Part shown: piece by piece, positions 1 through 8,702 of the stretch | How positions within the stretch are numbered: position 1 is the stretch's first letter | How the letters are laid out: every line of letters starts with the position of its first letter | From: Ruminococcus flavefaciens ND2009 | Lineage (GTDB): Bacteria; Bacillota; Clostridia; Oscillospirales; Ruminococcaceae | NCBI RefSeq assembly: GCF_000621785.1 | Contig: NZ_KK211346.1 | Location: forward strand, 124,001 to 188,000 | DNA: 64,000 nucleotides | Direction of reading: 5' to 3' | The notes under the pieces: model-generated | Databases searched by the model: none | Seen by the model: only the letters and a program-made list of their open reading frames with translations | Told to the model about the DNA's origin: nothing | Made by a program: the position numbers and the translations under genes

Positions 1-1894
1 CAACGGAAACGCAGAACTTACAGTAATTGATATTTCTGTCATTGAGCTTTATGTAAAGCGTATCCGAGCAGATACCGCCCTCGGGGATAGACTTGTATAT
101 CTTCACAACGTCGTCCCGTGAGGGATTCATGCTGGGATAGTAATTCTGCGGCAGCTCCTCGCCGCGGAGGAAGGCTTCAAAAGCCGAATGAGCGGCAAAG
201 TACTTGCTTTGCTCGAATATATGGGGACGGAGGTCGCTGACGATAATGCTTACCGTGCGGCTCCCGCGGAATTCGTTTATGCCAAGTGAAACGATCATAT
301 CACAGACATCGCCCTTTGAGACAATAAGCTCCGAGGGGGACTTCCTGAACACAAGAGCATCTGCCTGTGTGAAGCCTATCTTCACTCTCAGCTTGGAGTG
401 GGTTCCGTCCGACAGTGGGAATATATCGGTGATCTGAGCGTTTTCTATATAGAACAGGGGCTTTTCGTTGTCTGTACCGAAGGGCTCCAGCACATTCAGT
501 CCCTCCACGTTCTGCACTGTCAGCTCCTGAGGAGCTACGGGGCTGTCCGCTTTTAGCTCTGCGGCAGGCATTATCCTGTGATTTTCCAGTGCGTACTGCT
601 CCAGCAGGCTGTGGAACTTCTCGGCACAGCCTTCCTTAATGGTGAAGCCCCCTGCGGCAGGGTGTCCGCCGAATTTGTCGAGGACGTCTGCGGCATAGCT
701 GAGGGCTCCGAATACCGAGAACTCCCCGAAGGCTCTGGCTGAGCCTCTTATCTCGCCGTCAGTGTCTGAGGCTATGAAGCAGGGCTTTCCGAAGTGCTCC
801 ACTATCTTTGAAGCCACGATACCGATGACACCGTGGTGCCAGTCCTTTCCGCAGAGGAAGATGACCCTTCCCCTTATGAGCTCGGGGGACTTGTCTATCA
901 TTGAATATATTTCTTCCGTAATGGAGTTTTCGGCTTCCTTGCGCATATTATTGAGCCTGTCCAGCTCCTTTGCGGCGGCGAGGGCTTCGTCGTAGTCTTC
1001 GCACAGGAAAAGCTCCGCGGCAGCTCTCGGTGAGCCAAATCTGCCTGCGGCGTTTATCCTCGGACCGATACCAAAGCCGATAGACCGCGTATCTATGGGC
1101 TTGTCGTTAAGTCCGCAGACCTCCTTCAGAGCCATGAGGGAGGGGCGGTCGGAATTCTGTATGAGCTCCATACCGTAAGCCACAAGGAAGCGGTTTTCCC
1201 CTGTGAGACTGACTATATCGGCAACTGTTGCTATAGCGGCAAGGTCGCCGAACTGTTCAAGAGCCATGGTATAGTCGCCGCCGTCAAGGGCAGCTACCAG
1301 CTTCAGCGCAATGCCCGCACCGCACATATACTTGAACGGTGAGAAGCAGTCATGCCTGTGAGGGTCGACTACAGCCTCCGCACGGGGAAGCTGCTCCACC
1401 TGCTGGTGGTGGTCGGTGACCACAAGCTTCATACCCAGGGCATAGATGTATTCTGCCTCAGCAATGGCAGAAATACCGTTATCAACAGTTATGATAAGTG
1501 AAACACCGTCATCGGAGATCTTGTCCACAGCCTTCATGTTGAGACCGTAGCCTTCCGAGCGCTCGGGGATATAGTAGGTGACATCGGCACCTGTTTCAAG
1601 CAGATAGGAATAGAGTATGACCGTTGACATTACGCCGTCGCAGTCGTAGTCGCCGTAAATACATATACGCTCGCCGCTGTCTATGGCGTTGTTTATAGTA
1701 TCCGCTGCCTCCTGCATATCCTTTATGAGGAAGGGATTGGAAAGCTCGTCCACATTGAGGCTCTCCATGACGGATTCGGGCGAAGAATAGCCCTTTGCAG
1801 CAAGAGCAGCCGCTGCAAGTGAGCTTACTCCGCAGCCAAGCATAAGTGAAGAGACCGCATTTCTGTCGGGTCTGCCGACGGTCCATTTTTTCAT
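1..1894 (-). CDS. recJ: Single-stranded-DNA-specific exonuclease RecJ (3' end outside window)
   Basis: The minus-strand reading frame is open from the ATG at 1894 to the window edge, about 631 codons. RecJ degrades single-stranded DNA 5' to 3' in recombination and repair in the cytoplasm. The DHH-superfamily motifs are visible: YGDYDCDG near residue 84, then TDHH near residue 150, and in the DHHA1 region CGKDWHHGVIGIVASK and a GGHPAAGG motif. Together these are diagnostic of RecJ. A consensus promoter lies about 35 bases upstream, and sigE, read in the same direction, ends in a terminator just before it, so recJ has its own transcription unit. The C-terminal end is outside the window. Confidence 0.95.
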   Translation of the reverse strand, partial: MKKWTVGRPDRNAVSSLMLGCGVSSLAAAALAAKGYSSPESVMESLNVDELSNPFLIKDMQEAADTINNAIDSGERICIYGDYDCDGVMSTVILYSYLLETGADVTYYIPERSEGYGLNMKAVDKISDDGVSLIITVDNGISAIAEAEYIYALGMKLVVTDHHQQVEQLPRAEAVVDPHRHDCFSPFKYMCGAGIALKLVAALDGGDYTMALEQFGDLAAIATVADIVSLTGENRFLVAYGMELIQNSDRPSLMALKEVCGLNDKPIDTRSIGFGIGPRINAAGRFGSPRAAAELFLCEDYDEALAAAKELDRLNNMRKEAENSITEEIYSMIDKSPELIRGRVIFLCGKDWHHGVIGIVASKIVEHFGKPCFIASDTDGEIRGSARAFGEFSVFGALSYAADVLDKFGGHPAAGGFTIKEGCAEKFHSLLEQYALENHRIMPAAELKADSPVAPQELTVQNVEGLNVLEPFGTDNEKPLFYIENAQITDIFPLSDGTHSKLRVKIGFTQADALVFRKSPSELIVSKGDVCDMIVSLGINEFRGSRTVSIIVSDLRPHIFEQSKYFAAHSAFEAFLRGEELPQNYYPSMNPSRDDVVKIYKSIPEGGICSDTLYIKLNDRNINYCKFCVSV

Positions 1895-1926
1895 ACCAAA
1901 ACTCCCGATAACAATATATTTAGTTT

Positions 1927-1955
1927 ATTATACCACAAAAACCACTTTTTTTCAA
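1927..1955 (-). promoter_or_regulatory. Sigma-A-type promoter of recJ
   Basis: On the minus strand TTGAAA (1955-1950) and TATAAT (1932-1927) are separated by exactly 17 bases and lie about 35 bases upstream of the recJ start. Confidence 0.85.
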
Positions 1956-1987
1956 TAGAACGTGACAAAAAAACCAAATTGTAACCG

Positions 1988-2011
1988 AAAAGCCCCTGCA
2001 CTTGCAGGGGC
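1988..2011 (-). terminator. Intrinsic terminator after sigE
   Basis: A 9-bp perfect stem (GCCCCTGCA paired with TGCAGGGGC, 2011-1992) with a two-base loop is followed on the minus strand by TTTT. It ends the spoIIGA-sigE unit a few bases after the sigE stop codon. Confidence 0.8.
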
Positions 2012-2016
2012 GGTAT

Positions 2017-2715
2017 TCATGTGACGCTTTCTATCTTTATTCTCAGCTTTCTGATTATCTTCTTTTCAAGCCTTGATATATAGGACTGAGAAATGCCGAT
2101 ACAGTCTGCTACTTCCTTTTGTGTCTTCTCCTTGCCGTCGATAAGTCCGAAGCGCATTTCCATGATCTCCCTTTCCCGGTCGCAGAGCTCCGCAACGGCG
2201 CCGCGGAGTATCTCACGCTCAGCCTCGGTCTCGATGCCCTTGTTTACGATGTCATCATCGGTGCCCAGTATATCCGAGAGCAGCAGCTCATTGCCGTCAT
2301 AGTCAATGTTCAGGGGCTCGTCTATGGAGAGATCGTTGCGGTACTGTGAGGACTTCCGCAGGAACATGAGTATCTCGTTCTCGATACAGCGAGAGGCATA
2401 GGTAGCCAGCTTGATGTTTTTGGTGGGACAGAAGGTATTGACCGCCTTGATGAGACCGATAGTGCCGATGGATACCAGATCCTCTATGCCGATGCCCGTG
2501 GACTCGAACTTCTTCGCTATGTATACCACAAGCCTGAGATTATGCTCGATAAGGCAGTTCCGCGCATGAGGATCATGGGTCAGGAGTTTTTCAAATACCT
2601 CGGTCTCCTCCTCTCGCGTCAGCGGAGGGGGCAGGGTGTCGGAGCCGTTTACGTAGAATACCTCGCCTGTGAAGTGTTTTTTCAGTAATGCTTTAACTTT
2701 TTCGATGATGTTCAT
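2017..2715 (-). CDS. sigE: Sporulation sigma factor SigE (mother-cell sigma)
   Basis: A 232-residue sigma-70 family protein. Visible family signatures are [17 protein letters not shown] and [20 protein letters not shown] (region 2), [28 protein letters not shown], and a C-terminal region 4 helix-turn-helix ([20 protein letters not shown]). This closely follows the SigE pattern of Bacilli and Clostridia. The start at 2715 is chosen because AGGAGT sits 7 bases upstream; a longer frame would run back into spoIIGA. The N-terminal segment before [10 protein letters not shown] resembles a pro-sequence removed by SpoIIGA. It directs early mother-cell gene expression, if the organism still sporulates. 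The gene follows spoIIGA by 17 bases, the usual pairing. Confidence 0.95.
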   Translation of the reverse strand: MNIIEKVKALLKKHFTGEVFYVNGSDTLPPPLTREEETEVFEKLLTHDPHARNCLIEHNLRLVVYIAKKFESTGIGIEDLVSIGTIGLIKAVNTFCPTKNIKLATYASRCIENEILMFLRKSSQYRNDLSIDEPLNIDYDGNELLLSDILGTDDDIVNKGIETEAEREILRGAVAELCDREREIMEMRFGLIDGKEKTQKEVADCIGISQSYISRLEKKIIRKLRIKIESVT

Positions 2716-2732
2716 ATTTTTACTCCTTATGC

Positions 2733-3545
2733 CTATATTTTCAGCAGCTTCGGGTTGAAAACGGCTTTTCCGCCGCACTCTCCGAAGCCTACGACAGCGT
2801 CTACGGTCTTTCGTCCGCTGTTTTCACAGCTTATGACCACCTCGTCGGGACGGAAAACGGGTATGAGGCTGCTTCCCGTAACGGCTGAGCAGGGCAGCAG
2901 TCTGAATCCGCGGGGGAGCCTGTCTGTATCTATCGCCGCACCTGTGAGCTCCGCAAATGACTCCTCGGGGCATATCATAACGGGAGTTCCCGTAAAATAG
3001 TCCACAAGACAGTTCCCTGTGTCGGCAAGCCCGTCAAGCCGTACTATTCGTTTTCCACTGCGTATTGTCACGGTCCAGTCTCCTGCGGGAGCCCTGTCCA
3101 CAGCGTTGCGTATCAGCCTTACAGCGGCATATAGCACAGCCGTTGTAACTATAAGTATCAGCAGGGAGAAGTCTATGTAGAAGCAGCCGTTGTTGAAGTG
3201 CATGAACTGCGGCTCCAGCAGTGAATAAACGCCGTAGACCGTTCCTGCAAGTACGAAGTTTGCGCCGAAGAAGGCAGCCGTGTTTATCATGAGCCGCTTT
3301 CTGCTGCGGACTCCGAAGGCAAGGGCGACTATGCTGACTGCGGCGGCAAGCTTTACTGCAAGGGTGACCATAGTTCCCAGGTGAGGGAGCAGTATGGTCA
3401 GGGAGAACAGACTTCCGTATGCAGAGGCTGCGGCGCACCTGCCGTTTTTCAGCGGAGAATGGGTGACTCCTGCGGTGATACGCAGCAGAAAGAAGTTCAC
3501 ATAGATGTTGAGGACGATAAGTACGTCGATGTATATGGTCTCCAC
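2733..3545 (-). CDS. spoIIGA: Sporulation sigma-E factor processing peptidase SpoIIGA
   Basis: A 270-residue membrane protease that cleaves pro-SigE at the sporulation septum. The N-terminal half contains about five hydrophobic segments and the C-terminal half is a soluble aspartic-protease-like domain with the active-site motif [17 protein letters not shown] (catalytic Asp). The likely start is the GTG at 3545 with GGGAGGTG just upstream; an upstream ATG at 3578 would add 11 residues that overlap the promoter. It lies immediately before sigE, which is the conserved arrangement. Family assignment is secure from context and the DTGN motif. Confidence 0.92.
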   Translation of the reverse strand: METIYIDVLIVLNIYVNFFLLRITAGVTHSPLKNGRCAAASAYGSLFSLTILLPHLGTMVTLAVKLAAAVSIVALAFGVRSRKRLMINTAAFFGANFVLAGTVYGVYSLLEPQFMHFNNGCFYIDFSLLILIVTTAVLYAAVRLIRNAVDRAPAGDWTVTIRSGKRIVRLDGLADTGNCLVDYFTGTPVMICPEESFAELTGAAIDTDRLPRGFRLLPCSAVTGSSLIPVFRPDEVVISCENSGRKTVDAVVGFGECGGKAVFNPKLLKI

Positions 3546-3576
3546 TAAGCACCTCCCGTCATGCTGTCTGTAATAC

Positions 3577-3611
3577 ATTATAATGCAGCAGGTCCGCGGA
3601 ATATGTCACAA
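3577..3611 (-). promoter_or_regulatory. Putative spoIIG promoter with unusually long spacer
   Basis: A perfect TATAAT (3582-3577, minus strand) lies 32 bases before the spoIIGA GTG. The best -35-like hexamer, TTGTGA, is 23 bases upstream instead of 17. The Bacillus subtilis spoIIG promoter is known for a similarly stretched spacer and Spo0A dependence. A TGTCAAA heptamer, one base off the Spo0A box TGTCGAA, lies further upstream at 3636-3630. Confidence 0.45.
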
Positions 3612-3630
3612 TCTGTCCTCAACGTCAGAT

Positions 3631-3660
3631 TTGACAGAGGGAGAGATAATATGCTAATAT
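3631..3660 (+). promoter_or_regulatory. Promoter of the MFS transporter gene
   Basis: TTGACA at 3631 and TAATAT at 3655, spacer 18, about 27 bases before the ATG at 3687. It is divergent from, and overlaps the control region of, spoIIGA. Confidence 0.7.
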
Positions 3661-3686
3661 GAGAAAAAAGACTTCGGAGCGTTCAT

Positions 3687-4859
3687 ATGAACTATAACAA
3701 AACAATTTTCTCCTGTTTTACAGGCTATATCGTTCAGGCGATAATAAATAACTTTATACCGCTGCTGTTCATTACCCTGCAGGGCAGCTACGGTATACCA
3801 CTGAGCAGGATAACCCTGCTCATAACAGTTAATTTCGGTATACAGCTTGCAGTGGATCTGCTGTCGGCGTTTTTCGTGGACAGGATAGGCTACAGAGCTT
3901 CTGTTGTTTCTGCTCATGCCTGTGCAGCAGGGGGGCTGATACTGCTGCCGGTACTGCCGGAGATAATGCCACCCTTTGCAGGCATTCTTGCTGCAGTAGC
4001 GCTTTACGCTGTGGGCGGCGGACTTATAGAGGTGCTCATCAGTCCCATCATGGAGAGCTGTCCCACAGACAATAAGGAAAAGGCGATGAGTATGCTCCAC
4101 TCTTTCTACTGCTGGGGACAGGTGGGAGTAGTGCTGCTGTCAACACTGTTCTTCACCATTGCAGGGTTGGAAAACTGGAAGCTGCTGTCAGTAATATGGG
4201 CAGTTATTCCCGTAGTCAATGGTATACTCTTCCTGAGAGCTCCCATAGCTCACCTTATATCCGAAGGAGAGAGTGGCATGAAGTTCGGGGAGCTCCTCAG
4301 GAGCGGCACCTTTCTTCTGCTTCTGCTCATGATGATGTGCGCAGGAGCAAGTGAGCTTGCGGTCAGCCAGTGGGCTTCATTCTTTGCAGAGAGCGGTCTC
4401 CGTATCAGCAAGACCGCAGGTGACCTGGCAGGTCCTATGGCTTTTGCGGCACTTATGGGTGCCTCGCGCTGGTTCTACGGAAAATACGGTGAGCATATCT
4501 CGCTTGACAGGTTTATGATAATCAGCGGACTTCTCTGTGCAGCTTCCTATCTGATGATAAGCGTTGTTCCCGTGCCTTCCGTAAATCTGGCCGGCTGCGG
4601 GCTATGCGGACTTTCCGTGGGCATAATGTGGCCCGGCACCTTCAGCAAGGCGGCGGCTTCACTGAAAAGAGGGGGCACCATGATGTTTTCACTGCTTGCG
4701 CTTGCAGGTGACGTAGGCTGCTCATGCGGACCTTCACTGGTGGGGGCTGTCAGCGGCGGCACTGGCAGCATGAAAAAGGGTATACTTGCAGCAGGAGTAT
4801 TTCCTGTACTTATGGTAGTCGGAGTGATACTGCTGAAAAAGAAAAATACTGAAAAATAG
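3687..4859 (+). CDS. Major facilitator superfamily transporter
   Basis: A 390-residue integral membrane protein with about twelve hydrophobic segments. The conserved MFS loop between segments 2 and 3 appears as DLLSAFFVDRIGYR (family pattern G-x3-D-R-x-G). The central cytoplasmic loop is short and the C terminus ends in a lysine-rich tail. Overall length and the tail of small residues fit the FucP/sugar and drug-proton families of MFS permeases, but no substrate can be read from the sequence. A CGGAG ribosome site precedes the ATG. It is a single-gene unit: it has its own promoter and the next gene has another. Confidence 0.85.
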   Translation: MNYNKTIFSCFTGYIVQAIINNFIPLLFITLQGSYGIPLSRITLLITVNFGIQLAVDLLSAFFVDRIGYRASVVSAHACAAGGLILLPVLPEIMPPFAGILAAVALYAVGGGLIEVLISPIMESCPTDNKEKAMSMLHSFYCWGQVGVVLLSTLFFTIAGLENWKLLSVIWAVIPVVNGILFLRAPIAHLISEGESGMKFGELLRSGTFLLLLLMMMCAGASELAVSQWASFFAESGLRISKTAGDLAGPMAFAALMGASRWFYGKYGEHISLDRFMIISGLLCAASYLMISVVPVPSVNLAGCGLCGLSVGIMWPGTFSKAAASLKRGGTMMFSLLALAGDVGCSCGPSLVGAVSGGTGSMKKGILAAGVFPVLMVVGVILLKKKNTEK

Positions 4860-4867
4860 TTCTGCTA

Positions 4868-4896
4868 TTGACAAGGCGGTATTAATGTGCTATAAT
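4868..4896 (+). promoter_or_regulatory. Promoter of the phosphoesterase gene
   Basis: TTGACA (4868) and TATAAT (4891), 17-base spacer; about 90 bases of leader follow before the ATG at 4988. Confidence 0.85.
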
Positions 4897-4987
4897 ATCT
4901 TTTTCCCGAACAGCACGGCGTCTTGCAGGACTGCTCCGGAAAAATGATAAATCACGGCATATCCATGCAGAAAGGAAAGGGTGAGTT

Positions 4988-5596
4988 ATGAAAATCGCAG
5001 TATTCTCGGATATTCACGGAAATCTCAAAGCACTGAAGACAGTGCTCAGACAGATAGGGGAAAGGAACGCTGACCTGACTGTATTTCTGGGAGATATTTT
5101 CCAGCGTGGCAACGAGGAATTTGAGTGCCTTGAGCTGTTAAAGGAAAGCGGTATCATCTGCCTTAAAGGCAACTGTGAGCTGTATGCGGAGCACGGAGTG
5201 GATGTAGACCCCGATGTTGAGCATCTCAGGGAGTATTATGACGGTATCAGGAGCAGACTGACAGCTGAGCAGACGGAGTTTATCAGTAATATGCCGCTGT
5301 TCTATGAGACGGAGTGCTGCGGACATAAAATGCGCTTTTCTCATTTTCTGTTCCTTGATGTTGATGCGCCATATCCCTTTTTGCCGCTGTCAAGCCTGAA
5401 AAACGGAGACTTTGACAAGGCTTGCCTGAGCGCCGAGGTAAAGAAGTATGACCTTGCAGCGGTGGGGCATTCTCATCAGAATTTCGTGAATGAGAATGTC
5501 GTATCAGTCTCGGCAGCCGGTCTGGAGGGCGCTTCATGGCTGCTGATCGAAGCTGATGAAAAGTCTCTGAGCTATGAGCGTATAAGTATAGAGTGA
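4988..5596 (+). CDS. YfcE/YvnB-type metallophosphoesterase
   Basis: A 202-residue calcineurin-like phosphoesterase. The metal-binding motifs are in order: FSDIHGN near residue 7 (D-x-H), GDIFQRG near residue 36 (GDxxxRG), GNCE near residue 60 (GNxE/H), FSHFLF near residue 118 and GHSHQNF near residue 158 (GHTH-type). These bind the two-metal centre that hydrolyses phosphodiesters or phosphomonoesters. The family includes YfcE-like phosphodiesterases and PrpE/ApaH-like enzymes; the physiological substrate cannot be decided. The strong ribosome site AAAGGAAAGGGTG supports the start. Single-gene unit with its own promoter and terminator. Confidence 0.85.
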   Translation: MKIAVFSDIHGNLKALKTVLRQIGERNADLTVFLGDIFQRGNEEFECLELLKESGIICLKGNCELYAEHGVDVDPDVEHLREYYDGIRSRLTAEQTEFISNMPLFYETECCGHKMRFSHFLFLDVDAPYPFLPLSSLKNGDFDKACLSAEVKKYDLAAVGHSHQNFVNENVVSVSAAGLEGASWLLIEADEKSLSYERISIE

Positions 5597-5602
5597 CAAA
5601 AA

Positions 5603-5641
5603 ATGCCCCGAAGCGGTATTCGCCTCGGGGCATGGTTTTTT
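5603..5641 (+). terminator. Intrinsic terminator after the phosphoesterase
   Basis: A 13-bp stem (ATGCCCCGAAGCG with CGCCTCGGGGCAT, one G-U pair) and loop at 5603-5633 followed by GGTTTTTTA. Confidence 0.85.
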
Positions 5642-5665
5642 ATACACTATAAGAACTCATGATCA

Positions 5666-5821
5666 TTATAAAAGCGGAAGGAGTATAGCTCCCAGTATCA
5701 TAATGCACGCGAGAACAAGGACCAGTATTCTCATCCAGAGTTTTTTGTCTTTGCCGCTGACACTTTTCTTCGCATTCTTAGCCATGGGAAGGGGCTTGAT
5801 GTTCTGCTTTTTACTGCTCAT
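5666..5821 (-). CDS. 51-residue single-pass membrane peptide downstream of the helicase
   Basis: On the minus strand an ATG at 5821 opens 51 codons ending at TAA (5668-5666). The N-terminal half is very basic (MSSKKQNIKPLPMAKNAKK start) and the C-terminal half is one hydrophobic helix (RILVLVLACIMILGAILLPLL). It begins 10 bases after the helicase stop and has GGTGA in front, so it is probably co-transcribed and translated from the helicase mRNA. Function is unknown; basic tail plus one membrane helix resembles many small membrane proteins of Firmicutes. No family assigned. Confidence 0.6.
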   Translation of the reverse strand: MSSKKQNIKPLPMAKNAKKSVSGKDKKLWMRILVLVLACIMILGAILLPLL

Positions 5822-5831
5822 TCATATCACC

Positions 5832-7556
5832 TCAATGTCTTTTTTTAGTACGTTTTTTGCGGTTCGGTATGTAATCCGAATATATATCGGATTTCTTCCT
5901 GTTTCCGTAAGCCGACTTTTTTCTGTCGAAACGGGGCTTTGAGTCGCCGCGGCGGCTGCTGTTCCTGTCGGAGAAGGGGCTGCCCTTGTAGAGCTTTACC
6001 TCCACCTTATTGCCGTTTATCTTCATGGAGTCGGAGCTTTCGATGATGTAGTCGCACTCAGCTTCGGGCACCTCAACGGTGGTGTGTTCGTCGTAGATGT
6101 CGATCTTTCCGAAGTCCTTGCCTGTCATTCCCGTAGCGTCCACCAGGGCGCCGAGGATAAAGTTGGGAGCGATACGGCGGTTCCTGCCGATATTGATGAC
6201 TATCCTTGTGGTCTTGGCACCGCTGTTCCTGCCCTTTCTGATGGGACGTGTGCCCTCTATCTCGGGGAGAGCGTCTGTCTCTGCCTGAAGCTGCTTTGCA
6301 AGGACTCTTGCGGCAGCCTCGCGGTAGTCGATACCCATGCCTGCCAGCCTGTCAAGAATATCATAGGCGTTGTGACCTGCCTGTGCCTCGGAGATCTCCT
6401 TTATCATAGCCTCTTTTTTCATGGCGATGATGTCGGACTTCTCGGGGAGAGGCATCTCCCTTATCTCGGCGTGGGTGTACTTCTCAATGGCGCGGAGATC
6501 GTAAAGCTGACGTCTTCCGCTGATGAGAGTATAGGCGGAGCCTGTTCTGCCGGCTCTGCCCGTTCTGCCGATACGGTGGATATAGTACTCGTTGTCCTGG
6601 GGGAGGTCATAGTTGAATACGGCGTCAACGCCGCTTACGTCGATACCTCTTGCGGCAACGTCCGTAGCAACGAGTATCTCGGCAGCCTTGTTCTTGAAGC
6701 TGTTCATGACCTGAGTGCGCTGTATCTGCTTCATATCGCCGTGGAGACCTGCTGCGCGGAAGCCGCTTTTCACAAGCTCCTCTGTGAGCTGATCTACCAT
6801 AGCCTTGGTATTGCAGAAAACCATAGCCGACGAGGGCTTGTATGCAGCAAGAAGGAGCTTTAAGGCATCGGTCTTCCTTCCCATAGCCACTTCAAAATAG
6901 AACTGCTCTATGAGCTCAACGGTCTTCTGTGCGGACTTTATCTTTATATGTACGGGATCACGCTGATACTTTTCCGTGATCGCCATGATCTCTTTGGGCA
7001 TGGTTGCGGAGAAGAGCACTGTCTGTCTGTCCTCGGGAACATCTGCCAGTATGGACTCGATGTCCTCACGGAAGCCCATGTTAAGCATCTCGTCAGCCTC
7101 GTCCAGTATAACTGTGCGGATATTTTCAAGCCTGAGCGTTCTCCTGCGGATATGGTCCATAACTCGTCCGGGAGTACCTATAACTATATTGGCGCCGCGC
7201 TTCAGCTCATGTATCTGCTTTTCCATGCTTGCGCCGCCGTAGACAGCTGAGGTCTTGACGCCTTCCTTGAACTTTGCGAATTTGCGTATCTCCTCATTTG
7301 CCTGCATTGCAAGCTCACGGGTGGGGCAGAGTATAAGAACTACCGCAGACTTTCTGTCGGCGTCGGTAATGCTCTCAACAGCGGGGATACCGAATGCAGC
7401 GGTCTTGCCCGTACCTGTGTTGGAGCGCCCCACAACGTCCCTTCCTTCGAGGAGCAGGGGGATACTCTGCTGCTGTATCTCCGTCATCTCCGTATATCCC
7501 AGCTCGTCAACGGCACGGAGAAGCGCCTGCGATAAATTAAGCTCGTTAAAATTCAT
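5832..7556 (-). CDS. DEAD-box RNA helicase with C-terminal DbpA-like RNA-binding domain
   Basis: A 574-residue ATP-dependent RNA helicase of the CshA/DeaD/DbpA group. Motifs in order: Q motif (TEIQQQSIP), motif I NTGTGKT, Ib TPGRV, II VILDEADEML, III SAT, V VATDVAARGID, VI HRIGRTGRAG. Residues from about 460 to 540 form a DbpA-type RNA-recognition domain (TTRIVINIGRNRRI, then GALVDATGMTGKDFGKIDI), followed by a basic tail rich in Arg, Lys and Ser (about 540-574). Such enzymes remodel rRNA or mRNA during ribosome assembly, decay and cold adaptation. It has its own promoter and is followed by a small membrane peptide. Confidence 0.93.
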   Translation of the reverse strand: MNFNELNLSQALLRAVDELGYTEMTEIQQQSIPLLLEGRDVVGRSNTGTGKTAAFGIPAVESITDADRKSAVVLILCPTRELAMQANEEIRKFAKFKEGVKTSAVYGGASMEKQIHELKRGANIVIGTPGRVMDHIRRRTLRLENIRTVILDEADEMLNMGFREDIESILADVPEDRQTVLFSATMPKEIMAITEKYQRDPVHIKIKSAQKTVELIEQFYFEVAMGRKTDALKLLLAAYKPSSAMVFCNTKAMVDQLTEELVKSGFRAAGLHGDMKQIQRTQVMNSFKNKAAEILVATDVAARGIDVSGVDAVFNYDLPQDNEYYIHRIGRTGRAGRTGSAYTLISGRRQLYDLRAIEKYTHAEIREMPLPEKSDIIAMKKEAMIKEISEAQAGHNAYDILDRLAGMGIDYREAAARVLAKQLQAETDALPEIEGTRPIRKGRNSGAKTTRIVINIGRNRRIAPNFILGALVDATGMTGKDFGKIDIYDEHTTVEVPEAECDYIIESSDSMKINGNKVEVKLYKGSPFSDRNSSRRGDSKPRFDRKKSAYGNRKKSDIYSDYIPNRKKRTKKRH

Positions 7557-7594
7557 TTCGTTACCTTTCTTCCTTCATTATTCCAATACAAACT

Positions 7595-7623
7595 ATAATA
7601 GCACAAAAAGCGGAAAAGGTCAA
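7595..7623 (-). promoter_or_regulatory. Promoter of the DEAD-box helicase gene
   Basis: Minus strand TTGACC (7623-7618) and TATTAT (7600-7595), spacer 17; about 40 bases before the ATG at 7556. Confidence 0.75.
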
Positions 7624-7669
7624 GGGCATTTATTGCGTTATATTGTATTTTTTCCGGTTTTCACCATTA

Positions 7670-7698
7670 TTGACAAATAATGGGATATGGTCTATAAT
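7670..7698 (+). promoter_or_regulatory. Promoter of nudC
   Basis: Perfect TTGACA (7670) and TATAAT (7693) with a 17-base spacer. It places the transcription start near 7705 and so rules out the upstream ATG at 7643 as the start of the nudC product. Confidence 0.88.
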
Positions 7699-7744
7699 AT
7701 TCATCAAGCCCTGCAATGGGCAGAAAACAGAAGAGGTTGATGAT

Positions 7745-8563
7745 ATGATACAGGATATAGCCCCCAGCAGGCTTTATAACAGCTACATAAAAACGGATAT
7801 ATGTGAGGGAGACTTCCTTCTCTGCTTCGACAGTGAGGGGAAGCTCCTTACAGATACAAGTGGAGACCGCATAGTATTTCCAAGATATGAAAATGAGGAG
7901 CAGCTCTCTGCGGTCTATGCTTTTTCCGTAGATGATGAGCGCTATTTCATAGTGCTATCGGAGTGCAGGGACTCCGGAGCAGGCTTTGAGTATAAGGGAC
8001 TCCGTACACTCAGGGACAGCTTCGGCGGAAAGGAGCTCTTTGCAGCATTTACTGCCTATCACCTGTGGAGGTGGTACAGCGATAACCATTTCTGCGGCAG
8101 GTGCGGCGGAAAGCTTTCGCTGCACGGTCGGGAGCGTGCCCTTGTCTGTGAGAAGTGCGGGAATGTGGTCTACCCCAGGATTAATCCTGCGGTGATAGTG
8201 GGCGTCATAAAGGGGGACTCCATACTCGTGACCCGCTACCGCAGCGGCTACGCTCATAATGCCCTTGTGGCAGGCTTCACCGAGATAGGCGAGACCCTTG
8301 AGGAGACCGTCGCCCGTGAGGTCATGGAGGAGACAGGAGTAAGGGTAAAGAATATCAGGTACTATAAGTCACAGCCCTGGGGTATGGCTCAGGATATGCT
8401 TGTGGGATTTTACTGCGAGGCTGACGGCAGCGGCGAGATTCACATGGACGAGAACGAGCTGAAATACGCGGAATGGGTAAAGCGTGAGGACGTAGTGCTC
8501 CAGCCAAGTGATATAAGCCTTACAAATGAGATGATGAAGCTGTTCAGAGACGGCAATATATGA
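7745..8563 (+). CDS. nudC: NAD(+) diphosphatase / NADH pyrophosphatase (Nudix)
   Basis: A 272-residue Nudix hydrolase that splits NAD(H) into NMN(H) and AMP and can remove NAD caps from RNA. A zinc ribbon (CGRCGGKL then CEKCGN, about residues 117-140) is followed by the Nudix box G-x5-E-x7-REVMEETGV (GFTEIGETLEETVAREVM) and by the NudC-specific SQPWGMAQDMLVGF segment, a variant of SQPWPFPxS. The start at 7745 has GAGGTTGATGAT upstream and follows a consensus promoter; a frame extension to 7643 would cross that promoter. Single-gene unit with its own terminator. Confidence 0.93.
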   Translation: MIQDIAPSRLYNSYIKTDICEGDFLLCFDSEGKLLTDTSGDRIVFPRYENEEQLSAVYAFSVDDERYFIVLSECRDSGAGFEYKGLRTLRDSFGGKELFAAFTAYHLWRWYSDNHFCGRCGGKLSLHGRERALVCEKCGNVVYPRINPAVIVGVIKGDSILVTRYRSGYAHNALVAGFTEIGETLEETVAREVMEETGVRVKNIRYYKSQPWGMAQDMLVGFYCEADGSGEIHMDENELKYAEWVKREDVVLQPSDISLTNEMMKLFRDGNI

Positions 8564-8570
8564 CAGCCGA

Positions 8571-8604
8571 AAGCTCCCGTAAAATATAACGGGAGCTTTC
8601 TGTT
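8571..8604 (+). terminator. Intrinsic terminator after nudC
   Basis: A 10-bp perfect stem AAGCTCCCGT with ACGGGAGCTT (8571-8598) followed by TCTGTTAT. Confidence 0.8.
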
Positions 8605-8642
8605 ATAGATTGAACCTATAACCTGATATAATACATAGGTAT

Positions 8643-8671
8643 TTGACAAACGCCTACCAAAGTGATATGAT
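8643..8671 (+). promoter_or_regulatory. Promoter upstream of the sulfhydrylase gene
   Basis: TTGACA (8643) and TATGAT (8666), spacer 17. The transcript would carry a leader of about 125 bases before the metY start, containing a short ORF and a palindrome. Confidence 0.8.
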
Positions 8672-8702
8672 ATGAGTAAAGAAAAACACAGGGGTGTTGA
8701 TA

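Noticed and set aside
3034..3552. 172-codon minus-strand ORF overlapping spoIIGA in another frame.
   Set aside because: It is an out-of-frame shadow; the spoIIGA frame has the protease motif and correct neighbours.
7643..7744. Extension of NudC by 34 residues.
   Set aside because: It spans the consensus promoter at 7670-7698, so it would not be in the mRNA.
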